Of a DNA stretch of 64,000 bases, positions 34,800-45,552 are shown piece after piece. The position numbers and the translations under genes are program-made. Location: NCBI RefSeq assembly GCF_021117275.1, contig NZ_CP088245.1, positions 4,280,001-4,344,000 of the forward strand. The letters run 5' to 3'. The notes under the pieces were generated by a model. The model had not been told where the DNA came from. It did no database searches and saw only the letters and a program-made list of their open reading frames with translations. The first letter of the stretch is position 1. Each line of letters opens with the position of its first letter. This stretch comes from Metabacillus sp. B2-18 (lineage in GTDB: Bacteria; Bacillota; Bacilli; Bacillales; Bacillaceae).

Positions 34800-35966
34800 C
34801 TACAGCTCCTCCTTTCTTGATCCGATAAAATAGCTTACTTCTTCAAATTTCTTCGTATAGGCATCAACATCTTTAATACCTGTGATATCCTGCATCACCA
34901 CTCGTTTGCCATCTTCACGTAGCTCTGTTGCAAACGAAATCGCTTCAACACGTCGTTCTTGACTATAAATTACACATTGAAGTTTAGCCTCTTCTGTTTC
35001 ATTAAGTGCTTCAATCAATCGATCAAGGTGAAGACCAAAACCTGTTGCTGGTGCAGCACGATTGAATTTCTCGAATAAGTGGTCATAACGTCCACCATTT
35101 CCGATGATAAAACCAACATTGTCAGCGTACACCTCAAATAAAACACCCGTATAATAGCTCATATGACTCACAATATTTAAATCTAGCTTTAAATAGTCTG
35201 TAACTTGATATGCTTCAAGCGCATTCCATAATTGAGAAACTTCTTCTAATGAACTTCGTGCTTCTTGAGAGGTAACAAGCTCCTTCGCCTCATCTACCTT
35301 CTCGATCCCACCACGTAATTTTAGTAATGTAAATAAACGTTCTTTATCAATTGATGATAATGGCAAGCCCTTCACATGCTCACGATAGCCAACATAATTT
35401 TTCTCATAAAGAAAACGTCTTAACACGTCTGCACGTTCTTGATTGCCAAGTACCTCTTTGAATAAGGCGTTAGCATATCCAATATGACCGATTGCAATTT
35501 TAAAGTTCTTAAGTCCAGCTTTCTTTAAAACAGAAATCATTAACGCAATGGCTTCAGCATCTGCGCTTGTCGTTCCGTCACCAATTAATTCAACACCCAC
35601 TTGTTCAAACTCAGCCGGGCGGCCACCTTCGTTCTGCTGTGCACGGAAAACATTTGCAGAGTAAGCAAGGCGCTGCGGATAAAGATTATTAAATAATTTC
35701 GATGCAGCCACACGTGCGATTGGTGCTGTCATATCCGGACGCAGCACTAAAGTATGACCTTGTTGATCTAGCAATTTAAAAAGCTGTTGATCTAATATCG
35801 CAGACTGTACTCCGACGGTTTCGTAATATTCAAGAGTCGGTGTTTCAATAAATTCAAAACCCCATGCTTCTATCTCATTCGTCATCGCACGACGAGTCTT
35901 CTTCTTTACTTCATATAAATTTGGTAATGTATCAACCATTCCAAGCGGTTTTTCAAACATAAACAT
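34800..35966 (-). CDS. hisZ: ATP phosphoribosyltransferase regulatory subunit HisZ
   Basis: HisZ is a histidyl-tRNA-synthetase paralogue that activates short-form HisG and mediates histidine feedback. The 388-residue product starts [22 protein letters not shown] and has class II synthetase-like motifs ([30 protein letters not shown]). It lacks an anticodon-binding domain. The ATG at 35966 follows GGGGGT and matches the B. subtilis start; a 7-codon-longer start is possible. First gene of the operon. Confidence 0.95.
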   Translation of the reverse strand: MFMFEKPLGMVDTLPNLYEVKKKTRRAMTNEIEAWGFEFIETPTLEYYETVGVQSAILDQQLFKLLDQQGHTLVLRPDMTAPIARVAASKLFNNLYPQRLAYSANVFRAQQNEGGRPAEFEQVGVELIGDGTTSADAEAIALMISVLKKAGLKNFKIAIGHIGYANALFKEVLGNQERADVLRRFLYEKNYVGYREHVKGLPLSSIDKERLFTLLKLRGGIEKVDEAKELVTSQEARSSLEEVSQLWNALEAYQVTDYLKLDLNIVSHMSYYTGVLFEVYADNVGFIIGNGGRYDHLFEKFNRAAPATGFGLHLDRLIEALNETEEAKLQCVIYSQERRVEAISFATELREDGKRVVMQDITGIKDVDAYTKKFEEVSYFIGSRKEEL

Positions 35967-36038
35967 GTGTGTCTGTACCCCCGTCATTGTTTACTTATCA
36001 TTAATTTTCAGAATCCTTTACCTCGCTAATATGCTAAT

Positions 36039-36067
36039 ATACTACCAAAGTGAAGGAGCTTTTTCAA
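36039..36067 (-). promoter_or_regulatory. his operon promoter (TTGAAA-N17-TAGTAT)
   Basis: On the minus strand -35 TTGAAA lies at 36062-36067 and -10 TAGTAT at 36039-36044 with a 17-bp spacer. The leader of about 65 nt is too short for a T-box. Confidence 0.85.
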
Positions 36068-36189
36068 GGAAATCATGCTTATTTTGGATATAAAAGGCTA
36101 TTTAATTTCACGCGCTATTCTGACTTCTTTAGTTAAACAAACGTTTAATTAAATGTTAATAGAGTGGTGGTGTGCCTGTGGTGTTGCAT

Positions 36190-36840
36190 ATTAATTGGGC
36201 CTTTATCTTTATGAAGGTTATTTCTCGTGATTGCTGTACCTGTTTTGGGCTTCATACGCTTATGAAGACCTTTTCTCGTGCTTGCCACTCCCGGTTTGGT
36301 CTTCATCAACCTTATGAAGACCATTTCTCGTGCTTGCTCCTCCCGGTTTGGTCTTCATCGTGCTTATGAAGACCATTTCCCGTGCTTGCTACTCTTGGTT
36401 TGGTCTTCATCAACCTTATGAAGACCATTTCCCGTGCTTGCTACTCTTGGTTTGGTCTTCATCAACCTTATGAAGACCTTTTCCCGTGCTTGCTACTCTT
36501 GGTTTGGTCTTCATCAACCTTATGAAGACCTTTTCCCGTGCTTGCTACTCTTGGTTTGGTCTTCATTAACCTTATGAAGACCATTTCTCGTGCTTGCTCC
36601 TCCCGGTTTGGTCTTCATCGTGCTTATGAAGACCATTTCCCGTGCTTGCTACTCTTGGTTTGGTCTTCATCGACCTTATGAAGACCATTTCCCGTGCTTG
36701 CTACTCCCGGTTTGGTCTTCATCAACCTTATGAAGACCTTTTCCCGTGCTTGCTACTCTTGGTTTGGTCTTCATCAACCTTATGAAGACCATTTCTCGTG
36801 CTTGCTACTCTTGGTTTGGTCTTCATCAACCTTATGAACG
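36190..36840. repeat. 52-bp tandem repeat array E (13 units)
   Basis: The anchor ATGAAG lies at 36211, 36262, 36314, 36366, 36418, 36470, 36522, 36574, 36626, 36678, 36730, 36782 and 36834, 52 bp apart apart from one 51-bp step. Each core unit holds a perfect 9-bp dyad GGTCTTCAT-N7-ATGAAGACC and a linker near TTTCCCGTGCTTGCTACTC. The linker is conserved. Open frames through it are by-products of the repeat. It fills most of 36070-36939 between the his promoter and yvoF. Confidence 0.97.
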
Positions 36841-36939
36841 ACACTACCTGCTCTTTCACCCTCTATTTCGTCGTTCACCACACCCACAAACAACACTCCA
36901 AAAGCTTGTCCACACCCAGACCTTAAAAAGAAAAGACCA

Positions 36940-37464
36940 CTAGTCATGACTAGCAGCCTCTCCTCCCCTGTTTGCCAGCTCTTCTTTTGTATAGATGATT
37001 CTCATGGGGTTACCGCCGACAAATGCTCCTGCTGGGACATCTTTGTGAACAAGAGTTCCTGCTGAAACAATGGCCCCATCTCCGATGATCACACCTGGTA
37101 AAATCGTTGAGTTAGCGCCAATTAGTACTTCGCTACCAATTTCAACATCTCCGAGGCGGTATTCATTAATCAAATATTCATGAGCTAAAATCGTGGTATT
37201 ATAGCCAATTACCGTGTTTTGACCAACTGAAATTTTTTCTGGGAACATCACATCAAGCATGACCATAAGGGCGAATGATGTTTGATCGCCAACCTTCATC
37301 CGCAAAAAATTGCGGTACAGCCAATTTTTCATTCCTAAAAACGGTGTATACCTCGCAAGCTGAATCACAATAAAGTTTTTAACAACCTTCCAAAACGGCA
37401 CGGTTTTATATACATGCCATAATGAATTTGCTCCTGTGACAGGATAACGTGTTGTTCTTCTCAC
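36940..37464 (-). CDS. yvoF: acyltransferase of the hexapeptide-repeat family (YvoF)
   Basis: The 174-residue product has a basic, amphipathic N-terminal part and then a left-handed beta-helix with hexapeptide repeats ([55 protein letters not shown]), as in maltose/galactoside O-acetyltransferases. The acceptor is unknown. It is the last gene of hprK-lgt-yvoD-ppaX-yvoF. A hairpin overlapping its stop codon (GCTGCTAGT-CATG-ACTAGTGGT then TTTTCTTTTT) likely ends the transcript. Confidence 0.9.
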   Translation of the reverse strand: MRRTTRYPVTGANSLWHVYKTVPFWKVVKNFIVIQLARYTPFLGMKNWLYRNFLRMKVGDQTSFALMVMLDVMFPEKISVGQNTVIGYNTTILAHEYLINEYRLGDVEIGSEVLIGANSTILPGVIIGDGAIVSAGTLVHKDVPAGAFVGGNPMRIIYTKEELANRGGEAASHD

Positions 37465-37465
37465 C

Positions 37466-38107
37466 TTATTCCACTCCGACTATTGGTAATAGATCACTCA
37501 TTGTTTCAAGTAAGTAATCGGGATTGTGGCTGCTAATGTAGTCTCTTCCTTTAATGCTCCACGCAACTCCCGCTGTTTTAGTGCCAGCATTTTTACCTGC
37601 CTCTACATCATGGTGATTATCTCCGACCATAATGGCTTCCTCAGGTTTTGATCCTAACTGCTCCAATGCTTTTAGAACTGGCTCTGGATGTGGTTTTGCA
37701 TTTTCAACATCATCAAGCGTGACAACTACATCAAAAAACTGATCAAGCTTTGTTAATGTTAAGCCCATATTTACAGTGGCACGAATTTTCGTTGTGACAA
37801 TACCTAGCTTAAAACCTTTTTCCTTCAATGTTTTTACTGTTTCAAAAACGGTCTCATACTCTTTTACAAGAACATCATGCTGTTCATGATTGAATTTGCG
37901 GTACACTTTCACCATTTCTTCCACTTTTTCAGCGTTAATGCTATTGAACGTATCATAAAGAGTTGGTCCTATAAACGGTAACACATCTTCTCTTTTATAT
38001 TGATTCGGGTAATACGAATGTAAAGTATGGAGAAAGGATTCAATGATTAATTCATTTGTATTGATTAATGTTCCGTCTAGGTCAAATAATAGAGTATTAA
38101 TTTTCAT
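37466..38107 (-). CDS. ppaX: pyrophosphatase PpaX (HAD family)
   Basis: PpaX hydrolyses pyrophosphate released when HprK dephosphorylates P-Ser-HPr. The 213-residue HAD product has motif [15 protein letters not shown], motif II GIVTTK and motif [27 protein letters not shown]. The ATG at 38107 is chosen over a longer frame because AAAGGAAG precedes it and homologues begin there. It overlaps the end of yvoD by 11 bp and lies in the hprK operon, which supports the role. Confidence 0.94.
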   Translation of the reverse strand: MKINTLLFDLDGTLINTNELIIESFLHTLHSYYPNQYKREDVLPFIGPTLYDTFNSINAEKVEEMVKVYRKFNHEQHDVLVKEYETVFETVKTLKEKGFKLGIVTTKIRATVNMGLTLTKLDQFFDVVVTLDDVENAKPHPEPVLKALEQLGSKPEEAIMVGDNHHDVEAGKNAGTKTAGVAWSIKGRDYISSHNPDYLLETMSDLLPIVGVE

Positions 38108-39044
38108 ACGTCGCTTCCTTTCTTCTTGGTGCTGCTTCAAGTTTTCGCCAAATTGCGGCAACTGTTATAGTTAAAATAATGGCTACTGATAAACGAATAG
38201 CTAGCAATGGCCAAACTGGGATCCCCAGTGGAATGAAGATTAACGTATCCTCTACAACAGCATGACAGGATACTAGAAAAATAAATGCTAATGTTAAATC
38301 TTTATAGCTAACACCATCTTCTTTTACAGCCTGAATCATGACACCTGCTCCATATGCTAAGCCAATTGTAAGGCCTGCCACTAAGGTCATCGATGTGTTT
38401 TCTTTCATCCCAAGCATGCGAGTAACAGGGGCCATCCATCTTGTAAATACATTTAATAAACCTAAATCTTTCATATATTGAATCACAATCATTAGCGGAA
38501 TAACGATAAGTGCTAATTGAACAACACCTAATGCTGCCTTTTGTAAAGCTAACCCGATAATCTCTAGCCATCCATCTGGAGTTACAGCTGTTTGACTAAC
38601 AAATCCGTACTGAGCCATCTCGCTTCCACCTTGCCAAACAAGGTTAATAATGATAGCTGAACTAAAGGCAAGGCCAAGTCTAACAAGCAAAATAATCCAA
38701 AGCTTTAAACCGACCTTTGCCGCAACAGAGGATTCCACTAATAGATTGTGTGAAAACGAAAGCATTGTGGCTAGTATAAATACTTCTTTTACACTTAAAT
38801 CCAAAGATAAGATCGCACCAATTCCTGCATAAAGATTTAGGAAGTTTCCGATAACCAATGGAATTGCCGCTTCTCCTGAAAGCCCAAAGATCCCCATTAG
38901 AGGTGAAATAAGCTGAACAATCCAATCCAGAATTGGCGTATACTGCAGCAAGCTCACAACTAATGTAATTGGAAAAATAACCTTACCCAGTGTCCATGTT
39001 GTTTGTAAGCCAGATTGCAGACCGGTTTTAAAGCTTTTTCCCAC
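38097..39044 (-). CDS. yvoD: nucleoside-recognition-domain membrane protein YvoD
   Basis: The 315-residue product has about eight hydrophobic helices in two similar Gate/nucleoside-recognition domains ([19 protein letters not shown] and [18 protein letters not shown] regions). The family includes spore-maturation SpmA/SpmB relatives and ATPase-less transport gates; function is not established. It lies between lgt and ppaX in a fixed Bacillus order. Confidence 0.88.
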   Translation of the reverse strand: MGKSFKTGLQSGLQTTWTLGKVIFPITLVVSLLQYTPILDWIVQLISPLMGIFGLSGEAAIPLVIGNFLNLYAGIGAILSLDLSVKEVFILATMLSFSHNLLVESSVAAKVGLKLWIILLVRLGLAFSSAIIINLVWQGGSEMAQYGFVSQTAVTPDGWLEIIGLALQKAALGVVQLALIVIPLMIVIQYMKDLGLLNVFTRWMAPVTRMLGMKENTSMTLVAGLTIGLAYGAGVMIQAVKEDGVSYKDLTLAFIFLVSCHAVVEDTLIFIPLGIPVWPLLAIRLSVAIILTITVAAIWRKLEAAPRRKEATYEN

Positions 39045-39074
39045 TTCAACCCTCTCCCTTAATGTTAAGCAAAC

Positions 39075-39893
39075 TTATTGACTCGTATCTAAATATCTTA
39101 CATTAGAATAGCCTTTTAAACGTCTGAAGATGATAATGCCTACAGCAACTGCAACAAGAACAATTGAGATGACTTGCGCAATTCTTAACGTTTCTGTCAG
39201 CATTAAACTGTCAGTTCTTAGTCCTTCAACAAAGAATCTTCCTACTGAATACCAAATCACATAGGTTAAGAAAAGTTCCCCGCGTCTGAAGTTTGCTTTT
39301 CTTAGTAGCATTAATCCGATAAATCCAGCGAGATTCCATAATGATTCATATAAGAAAGTTGGATGATAATACTGACCATTAATATACATTTGATTTACTA
39401 TGAAATCTGGTAAAAACAATCCTTCTAGAAATTCTCTTGTAACGGGACCACCATGTGCTTCTTGGTTCATAAAATTACCCCATCGTCCAATCGCCTGCCC
39501 AAGAATAATACTTGGTGCCGCAATATCAGCTAGCTTCCAGAACGAAAGCTTTTTCACTTTTGCAAATACTGCTCCAGTAATAATCGCCGCGATCAACCCA
39601 CCATGAATCGCGAGACCGCCATTCCAGATTTTTATAATATCGCCCGGGTTTTGAGAATAATAATCCCATTGAAAAATAACATAATAGGCTCTTGCTCCTA
39701 AAATGGCAATTGGGATCGCAAACAGAACAAGATCAACAAATGTGTCTTTATGCAGTCCGCGTCGTTCACTTTCTCTTACAGCAATAAGTAAGGCAAGCAA
39801 TGCGCCCAAGCCGATAATCACACCGTACCAATGTACTTGAATCGGACCTAATTCAATGGCTATCGGGTTAAGTGGCTTAATACTTTCTTCCAT
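39075..39893 (-). CDS. lgt: prolipoprotein diacylglyceryl transferase
   Basis: Lgt transfers diacylglycerol from phosphatidylglycerol to the lipobox Cys of prolipoproteins in the cytoplasmic membrane. The 272-residue product has about seven membrane helices and the signature [16 protein letters not shown] with [15 protein letters not shown], including the essential Arg and Asn. The ATG at 39893 is preferred over one six codons earlier since GGGAG lies ahead and it matches homologues. Confidence 0.97.
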   Translation of the reverse strand: MEESIKPLNPIAIELGPIQVHWYGVIIGLGALLALLIAVRESERRGLHKDTFVDLVLFAIPIAILGARAYYVIFQWDYYSQNPGDIIKIWNGGLAIHGGLIAAIITGAVFAKVKKLSFWKLADIAAPSIILGQAIGRWGNFMNQEAHGGPVTREFLEGLFLPDFIVNQMYINGQYYHPTFLYESLWNLAGFIGLMLLRKANFRRGELFLTYVIWYSVGRFFVEGLRTDSLMLTETLRIAQVISIVLVAVAVGIIIFRRLKGYSNVRYLDTSQ

Positions 39894-40054
39894 TTCTTCA
39901 ACTCCCTGCATATGTAGTTTCTATGTATATCCATCTTTTGATTACCTTTGACCAACCATCCTTATTTTACTTTTTATCGATCAAGAATACTACCTTATTA
40001 TTCCAAAACAATAGAACCGGAGCGATGACTCCGATTCCACATGGTTAGTATTCC

Positions 40055-40990
40055 TTATTCTTCCTCGTTGTCTCCATCTTCAATCACACCGGCAAGCTTA
40101 TTTGTAAATTGCTCCGCTGCATTTACACCCATTCGTTTTAAACGGTGATTCATCGCAGCTACTTCGATAATAACAGATAAGTTACGTCCAGGACGAACAG
40201 GAACTGTTAGCTTGGTAATATCTGTATCAATGATTCTCATTTTATCTTCTTCAAGACCTAGGCGGTCGTACTGTTTATTTTGATCCCATAGTTCTAAGTT
40301 AATCACAAGTGTAATACGTTTAAAGCTTCGAACCGCACCTGCACCGAATAGTGTCATCACATTGATGATTCCTAGTCCTCTAATTTCTAATAAATGTTCA
40401 ATTAGCTCAGGGGCACTTCCAATAAGCGTATCCTTATCTTCCTGACGTATTTCCACACAATCATCTGCGACAAGACGGTGACCGCGTTTTACTAGCTCAA
40501 GGGCTGTTTCACTTTTACCAACACCGCTTTTTCCAATAATTAGAACACCCACACCATAGATATCAACTAACACTCCATGAACAGCAGTTGTTGGGGCAAG
40601 CTTTCCTTCAAGGAAGTTCGTCAAATGACTTGATAAACGGGTTGTTTTCATCGATGAACGTAACACAGGAACTCCTTCACGTTCAGAGGCATCGATCAGC
40701 TCCTGAGGAGTTTCCATTTCTCTAGTCACAATAATGGCAGGAGTAATCTCTGTACAAAGCTCGTCCATACGATGCTTTTTCTCTTGCGCGGAAAGCTGGT
40801 GAAAAAATGATAATTCCGTCTTACCAAGTAATTGAACACGTTCTTTCGGATAATATGTAAAAAAACCAGCCATCTCAATACCAGGACGTGACAAATCACT
40901 TGTTGTAATTGGACGATTTATTCCTTCTTCTCCACTAATCACTTCAAAATTAAATTTGTCAATAAGATCCTTTGTGCGAACTTTTGGCAC
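40055..40990 (-). CDS. hprK: HPr kinase/phosphorylase
   Basis: HprK phosphorylates Ser46 of HPr and of Crh when fructose-1,6-bisphosphate is high, and reverses this with phosphate. The 311-residue product has an N-terminal domain (1-125) and a catalytic domain with Walker [10 protein letters not shown] at 153-161, the catalytic His in [12 protein letters not shown] and the signature [10 protein letters not shown]. First gene of hprK-lgt-yvoD-ppaX-yvoF. Its target gene crh also lies in this window. Confidence 0.98.
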   Translation of the reverse strand: MPKVRTKDLIDKFNFEVISGEEGINRPITTSDLSRPGIEMAGFFTYYPKERVQLLGKTELSFFHQLSAQEKKHRMDELCTEITPAIIVTREMETPQELIDASEREGVPVLRSSMKTTRLSSHLTNFLEGKLAPTTAVHGVLVDIYGVGVLIIGKSGVGKSETALELVKRGHRLVADDCVEIRQEDKDTLIGSAPELIEHLLEIRGLGIINVMTLFGAGAVRSFKRITLVINLELWDQNKQYDRLGLEEDKMRIIDTDITKLTVPVRPGRNLSVIIEVAAMNHRLKRMGVNAAEQFTNKLAGVIEDGDNEEE

Positions 40991-41221
40991 GGTGTGTCCT
41001 CCTTTGTTAACTAGAAAGAAAATCTTTCTATGTTCATTAATATCTGTTTAAATCCTTGCTAGTCTTCAGTTTCTTACACCAAATACTTGTTCATCTGGAA
41101 AGAAAGACTTCTTTTTCTATTCTAGCATTAGTGTCCTGCTTTCCAAAACTATTTATTAGATAATCAGAAAACTCTCCTACTGGTGAGCCTGTAAGGTGTA
41201 GTAGCTACTAATTAACGTATA

Positions 41222-41262
41222 AAAAAATGGTGCATTTCATCATGAAATGCACCATCATTTAT
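41222..41262 (-). terminator. terminator after the GGDEF gene
   Basis: On the minus strand ATGGTGCATTTCAT-GATGAAATGCACCAT is followed by TTTTTTTAT. Confidence 0.92.
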
Positions 41263-42562
41263 TAACGAACGAATCACCCCAAAACGTAACATCGTTCTTT
41301 CCATTTTCTTTTACTTCATAAAGGGCATGATCCGCTCTCTTAATTAATTCTTCTGATGATAATTCTTCCTCATTATAGATTGAGATTCCAATAGATGCTG
41401 TAATATAGATTTGATGATGTTCAAAAACTATTGGTTGTTTTAGCTCAGCTTGAATTTGAGAAGCAATGTTTCGAACAACTTCCTCATCACTTGGAATTGA
41501 AACAATAATAACAAATTCATCACCACTTAAGCGGCAAACAATATCTTTATTTCGAATGCTTTTTTGAATTCTTTTTGAGAATTCGATCAAAATGGCATCA
41601 CCGCCAGCATGTCCAAACGTATCATTTACTTGCTTAAAAGAATCAATATCAAGGTACATTATAGCCATTTCCATTGAGTGGACCTTAGATTTTCTCATTT
41701 CGTCTTTTAATAATTCATTAAAATAATATCGGTTTGGCAGACCTGTTAAAGAATCATGAAAAGCTATATTTCTTAATTCTTCTTCATACTTTTTACGTTC
41801 ACTGATATCTCTTGACACAATAATCGTTCTTTTTTTATCCTCATCAACTACATAAGAACCCCTTAATTCCATCCAAATCAAACAGCCACTTGCGTGTTTA
41901 TAACGAAGCTCTGTTTCTAGAACTGTATTTGTTTTTTCTAGCTGTTCACCCCAGTTCATAAAAGAAAGTATGTCATGTTCAGAAATGAATACCGAAATAT
42001 GCTTGTCCAGACATTCTACTGAAGAGTACCCCAACAACGGTTCTGAGGAAGGTGAAACATATGTGATTGATTTTTGATTATCAAGAATCATAATTAAGTC
42101 TGATGTATGATTGGCAATAAATCTATATTTTTCTTCACTTTCCCTTAACTTTCTTTGGGCCTCAATCTGTTTTGTTACGTCCTTATACATTCCGACCGTG
42201 CATACTAGCTCCCCATTATGATTATGCACAGGACAGTAGGAGGATACAATATCAATCACTTTCCCTTCCTTTGTCACCCGTTGCGCTTCATGATATTTGA
42301 TGATTTCACCTTTTTTCATTCTTTCTAAAAAGCCTTTTTGCTTCTGGAGTGTTGGCAGAATTGGAGGGTGTGGGTTACCGATTAATTCTTCAGTGCTGTA
42401 ACCAAGAATTTCCTCAAATGCAGGATTTGCTTTTAATAGAGCCCCATCCGGAGCAATTAAAAAGATGGCATCATTCGTATTATTCCAAATGATTTCAAGT
42501 TCATCAATGGAGGTAATTTCTTTATGATCGGATACGATGTAACGTTTGTTTGAGTTCAACAC
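41255..42562 (-). CDS. PAS-PAS-GGDEF diguanylate cyclase
   Basis: The protein should make c-di-GMP from two GTP in response to a PAS-sensed signal. The 435 residues hold PAS 1 (about 20-130), PAS 2 with PAC (about 140-258) and a GGDEF domain (about 262-432). The signature loop reads SGDEF at 346-350, not GGDEF; the metal-binding Asp (LDIDSF) and helix NDTFGHAGGD are intact. There is no RxxD pair I can confirm as an I-site, and no membrane helix. Start is GTG at 42562 or TTG at 42559, both behind GGGGGA. SGDEF enzymes can be active, so activity is likely but not certain. Confidence 0.9.
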   Translation of the reverse strand: MLNSNKRYIVSDHKEITSIDELEIIWNNTNDAIFLIAPDGALLKANPAFEEILGYSTEELIGNPHPPILPTLQKQKGFLERMKKGEIIKYHEAQRVTKEGKVIDIVSSYCPVHNHNGELVCTVGMYKDVTKQIEAQRKLRESEEKYRFIANHTSDLIMILDNQKSITYVSPSSEPLLGYSSVECLDKHISVFISEHDILSFMNWGEQLEKTNTVLETELRYKHASGCLIWMELRGSYVVDEDKKRTIIVSRDISERKKYEEELRNIAFHDSLTGLPNRYYFNELLKDEMRKSKVHSMEMAIMYLDIDSFKQVNDTFGHAGGDAILIEFSKRIQKSIRNKDIVCRLSGDEFVIIVSIPSDEEVVRNIASQIQAELKQPIVFEHHQIYITASIGISIYNEEELSSEELIKRADHALYEVKENGKNDVTFWGDSFVNK

Positions 42563-42748
42563 AATTCCCCCGTAATTTATGTAAAAAATAGAACGTTAGT
42601 TTTTATAGCTCTAATTATAATAAAAAATATCTATAATAGGAAAGTTATAACATGTTAAATTTTAACTTTTTTCAAATGTCCGCTACTCTAACCTATCAGA
42701 AAGTCTATATACACAGTGAAAGAATAAGTAAAAATTGGAGGTTTTAGC

Positions 42749-43306
42749 ATGAGGATCATGATTGATGCTGGACATGGCTACAGCACCCCTGGTAAACAAA
42801 CCGTTGATGGTATGAAGGAATATGAATTTAATCGAGCCGTTGCCATTGAAATGAAAAAAATATTTACAAGCTACCAAGGTGTCACAATTTACTTTTCACA
42901 CTCAGACGAAAAAGATGTCCCTATCATCGAAAGAACAACAATGGCAAATCAAGCAAAGGTTGATTTATTTGTCTCTATCCACGCAAATGCACATGGCAAT
43001 GGAAAGGAATGGACTTCTGCAGAAGGAATTGAAACATTTGTATATATCTCTAGACCAAAAACTGCCCTTGGTTTGGCATCAAAAGTACAAGCAGCATTAA
43101 TTCACCGTACTGGTCGGAAAAATCGAGGAGTGAAATCAGCAAGCTTTTATGTTTTAAAAGCAACAAAAATGACAGCCATTCTTTGCGAATGCGGGTTTAT
43201 GACAAACAAAACAGAGGCAAAGCTATTGCGGACTGCTGATTATCAAAAATCATGCGCCAAAGCAATTGTTGAGGGAATTGAATCATATTATAAGCTTAGT
43301 AAGTAA
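42749..43306 (+). CDS. N-acetylmuramoyl-L-alanine amidase (Amidase_3)
   Basis: The enzyme cuts the amide bond between muramic acid and the peptide stem. The 185-residue product is a bare catalytic domain: zinc ligands His9 (DAGHG), Glu24 and His78 (SIHAN), and catalytic Glu147 (CECGFMTN). There is no signal peptide and no cell-wall-binding repeats, unlike CwlB or CwlC, so release may need lysis or a mother-cell role at sporulation; this is inference. TTGGAGG precedes the ATG. Confidence 0.93.
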   Translation: MRIMIDAGHGYSTPGKQTVDGMKEYEFNRAVAIEMKKIFTSYQGVTIYFSHSDEKDVPIIERTTMANQAKVDLFVSIHANAHGNGKEWTSAEGIETFVYISRPKTALGLASKVQAALIHRTGRKNRGVKSASFYVLKATKMTAILCECGFMTNKTEAKLLRTADYQKSCAKAIVEGIESYYKLSK

Positions 43307-43311
43307 ATAAA

Positions 43312-43343
43312 AAAGTGATGAGATCAACCTCATCACTCTTTTT
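43312..43343. terminator. bidirectional terminator between convergent genes
   Basis: AAAAAGTGATGAG-ATCAAC-CTCATCACTCTTTTT serves the amidase on the plus strand and the phosphoesterase on the minus strand. Confidence 0.93.
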
Positions 43344-44850
43344 GATATGCTACCTTCTCACCTGTAAGATGTTTATAGATGTTCACTTCAAAATACGTAG
43401 TTGCAATCATCTTCTGCGTTCTCTTCACATTAATGTCCATTGTAAACTGTTCTTTATCTGGATACTTTTCAGGATCATAATAGTGATACTGATTCAAATA
43501 AGGGGAATAGGTCCCAACATCAATTGAGTTTGTTTCTTCATCAATATGAAGCAAGCGTAAAAACCCATTTCCTCCTTCTCCACCTTTTTGATAATCCGCA
43601 AGAATTTGATATACCTTCCGATCAACATCTCCATCTTGATTATCATCAAGCTCATCAACCTTTAGCTGACTGCTATGATAATGACCGCATAGAACAGCAA
43701 CAACATTTTTATTTGGAACAACCACTTTTTCAAATAATTCATTTCCTTCACGACTTCGTTTTCCGTTCTTTTTTAAATACTCATGAAACGAGAGAATCGC
43801 TGTTCGATCAGAGTGTCGCTGAAGAACCTTATTCATCCATTTCATTTCTTCTTCCCCAATATCCCAGCCCATATAAACAAAGATATAATCCTTTCCATTT
43901 GCAGAAATCAAGTCATAATGACCCCGATTATCATCATAAGAGCCGCCATAATAGGATTTATGCTTAAATCGATGTTCACCAAAATACTGCTTATATTTTT
44001 TGAAATCGTCTCCTTCGTCATGATTGCCCGGGAGAACTCCATAAGGAATCTTCGCAACATCTAATGTATTCATATAAGCACTTGCTCGTTGCCATTGCTT
44101 TTCATCATGAGCTTTATTGACAATATCGCCGGTATGAAACACATAACGGATATTCATCACATCTTTGTTTTGAGCAATCCATTCTGTGATGCTTTTAAAA
44201 ATGGCGGGATAATCCTGTGCATAATATTGAGTATCTGTCATCCAAACAAACGAATAATCATAGCTTTTTCCATGTTTCGGAAGCTGATCTTGAACAATCA
44301 CACTGATTCTACGGTCTTGCACGTATTCATCTGCTTTTATCGTTCCATTTAACGCAAATTCTTCATCACTAGCTATCGTACCATCAAGCTCCGTCCACTT
44401 TTCATTTGCTACATTCCAGGCATACATGGTAACTTGCCTTCCCGGAAGTGACTTTCCCTCCCAATGAAGTGTTACCTTATCCGCCGGTTTTATATTTCGG
44501 TTCACCTTTACGTCAAAGCGGTGATAAGGAAATTTTGTGATAGAGTCTGTTCGATTCACATCACTGTTTTTCTCTATTAGCGAAAGATACTTTTTATAGG
44601 AAAACTCTTTTTCACCCTTGGGAGCAAAAACTTTAGGTGGTTCCGTTGATGTTGCATTTTCACTGACCACTAAAGAATCTTGACTAATTGAATTGTACTG
44701 ATGAGCATGATAGTAATTTTGTACCACACTCACTTCCCTGCTAAGTGAAAGCTGGTACTGATGATCAGAAGGAAATGCTGCAGGTAAAAGAAAGGTCATA
44801 CAAAGAATTGAGATAAGCTTTTTTAATCGTTGTTTGAACATGCTACTCAC
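43333..44850 (-). CDS. secreted calcineurin-like metallophosphoesterase
   Basis: The 505-residue product has an N-terminal signal peptide (RLKKLISILCMTFLLPAAF), a beta-rich domain of about 110-190 and a dinuclear metallophosphoesterase domain: WMTDTQYYAQD, HTGDIVNKAHD, LPGNHDEGDD, LSFHEYLK and LCGHYHSSQ. The Asp, His and Asn ligands are all present. Substrate is unknown; related Bacillus exoenzymes act on nucleotides or phosphodiesters. There is no clear sortase or lipobox motif, so free secretion or loose wall attachment is inferred. Confidence 0.9.
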   Translation of the reverse strand: MSSMFKQRLKKLISILCMTFLLPAAFPSDHQYQLSLSREVSVVQNYYHAHQYNSISQDSLVVSENATSTEPPKVFAPKGEKEFSYKKYLSLIEKNSDVNRTDSITKFPYHRFDVKVNRNIKPADKVTLHWEGKSLPGRQVTMYAWNVANEKWTELDGTIASDEEFALNGTIKADEYVQDRRISVIVQDQLPKHGKSYDYSFVWMTDTQYYAQDYPAIFKSITEWIAQNKDVMNIRYVFHTGDIVNKAHDEKQWQRASAYMNTLDVAKIPYGVLPGNHDEGDDFKKYKQYFGEHRFKHKSYYGGSYDDNRGHYDLISANGKDYIFVYMGWDIGEEEMKWMNKVLQRHSDRTAILSFHEYLKKNGKRSREGNELFEKVVVPNKNVVAVLCGHYHSSQLKVDELDDNQDGDVDRKVYQILADYQKGGEGGNGFLRLLHIDEETNSIDVGTYSPYLNQYHYYDPEKYPDKEQFTMDINVKRTQKMIATTYFEVNIYKHLTGEKVAYQKE

Positions 44851-44984
44851 CCAGTACTAGTATGTGCAGGATGAGGTAGTTTTACCAAAGGTTGATGAAA
44901 GAAGTATTTTTAGGAATTGTCTGTTCAATTCACCTGATGCATTCAACTTCCATAGACTTAGTTGCTATGTAACAGGTGTTGTGT

Positions 44985-45024
44985 AGGTTGATTCCCGCTC
45001 TAGGTTGCTCGCTCCAATCAACCT
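44985..45024. repeat. inverted repeat, 9-bp arms
   Basis: AGGTTGATT and AATCAACCT flank a 22-nt loop in the 338-bp gap 44851-45188. The rest of the gap is AT-rich and holds only the yvlD terminator. Confidence 0.6.
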
Positions 45025-45148
45025 TAATAAGTTTATTGTTCATAAATATTATTTCGAAAGTTTTCTAACTGAATCTGATAAAATTGGTTTTGATATTTTC
45101 TTATAAGTTCATCTATTCAATGCCTTGAAAAAACTATGAAAACAACTA

Positions 45149-45180
45149 AAAAAGAGCAAGACTACTCTCACTCTTTTTAA
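45149..45180 (-). terminator. terminator after yvlD
   Basis: On the minus strand AAAAAGAGTGAG-AGTAGT-CTTGCTCTTTTTT forms a G-U-containing hairpin ending in a T-run. Confidence 0.7.
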
Positions 45181-45188
45181 ACAAACGT

Positions 45189-45551
45189 TTATTTATCCTT
45201 CTTCATCGGCTCTATAATTCCCTTTTGAATCAACAAATGAAGAATGGAAATAAAAACAGAGGCTAGTAAAGCTGTACCAAAGCCATCGATAACAAAGGAA
45301 TCTCCCATTAACCCTTGAGCGATCATAAGAGTTACTGCATTAATAACAAATAAAAATAACCCAAGCGTTAATACCGTAACAGGTAATGTTAATAAAATTA
45401 AAAATGGTTTTACTAACACGTTAAGAATAGACAAAAGTAAGCTTGCTCCCAAAGCTGCTGCAACACCACTTAATTGAAACGAATCAAAAAATCCTGCAAC
45501 AACAATTAATATAAGCGCATTTACTAGAATACTTATAAGCCATCTTATCAT
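45189..45551 (-). CDS. yvlD: membrane protein YvlD (phage-holin-4-like family)
   Basis: The 120-residue product has four hydrophobic helices in the pattern of the Mycobacterium-type YvlD/DUF360 family (LISILVNALILIVVAGFF, LLSILNVLVKPFLILLTLP, FVINAVTLMIA, ALLASVFISILHLLI). It is the last gene of the yvlABCD unit, which in B. subtilis belongs to the SigW envelope-stress regulon. Confidence 0.9.
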   Translation of the reverse strand: MIRWLISILVNALILIVVAGFFDSFQLSGVAAALGASLLLSILNVLVKPFLILLTLPVTVLTLGLFLFVINAVTLMIAQGLMGDSFVIDGFGTALLASVFISILHLLIQKGIIEPMKKDK

Positions 45552-45552
45552 C

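Noticed and set aside
35967..36190. T-box or histidine attenuator before hisZ
   Set aside because: The leader is only about 65 nt, with no T-box sequence and no terminator hairpin.
40000..40050. Terminator between hprK and lgt
   Set aside because: GGAG/CTCC arms around a short loop are too short and the T-run is interrupted; the genes are probably co-transcribed.
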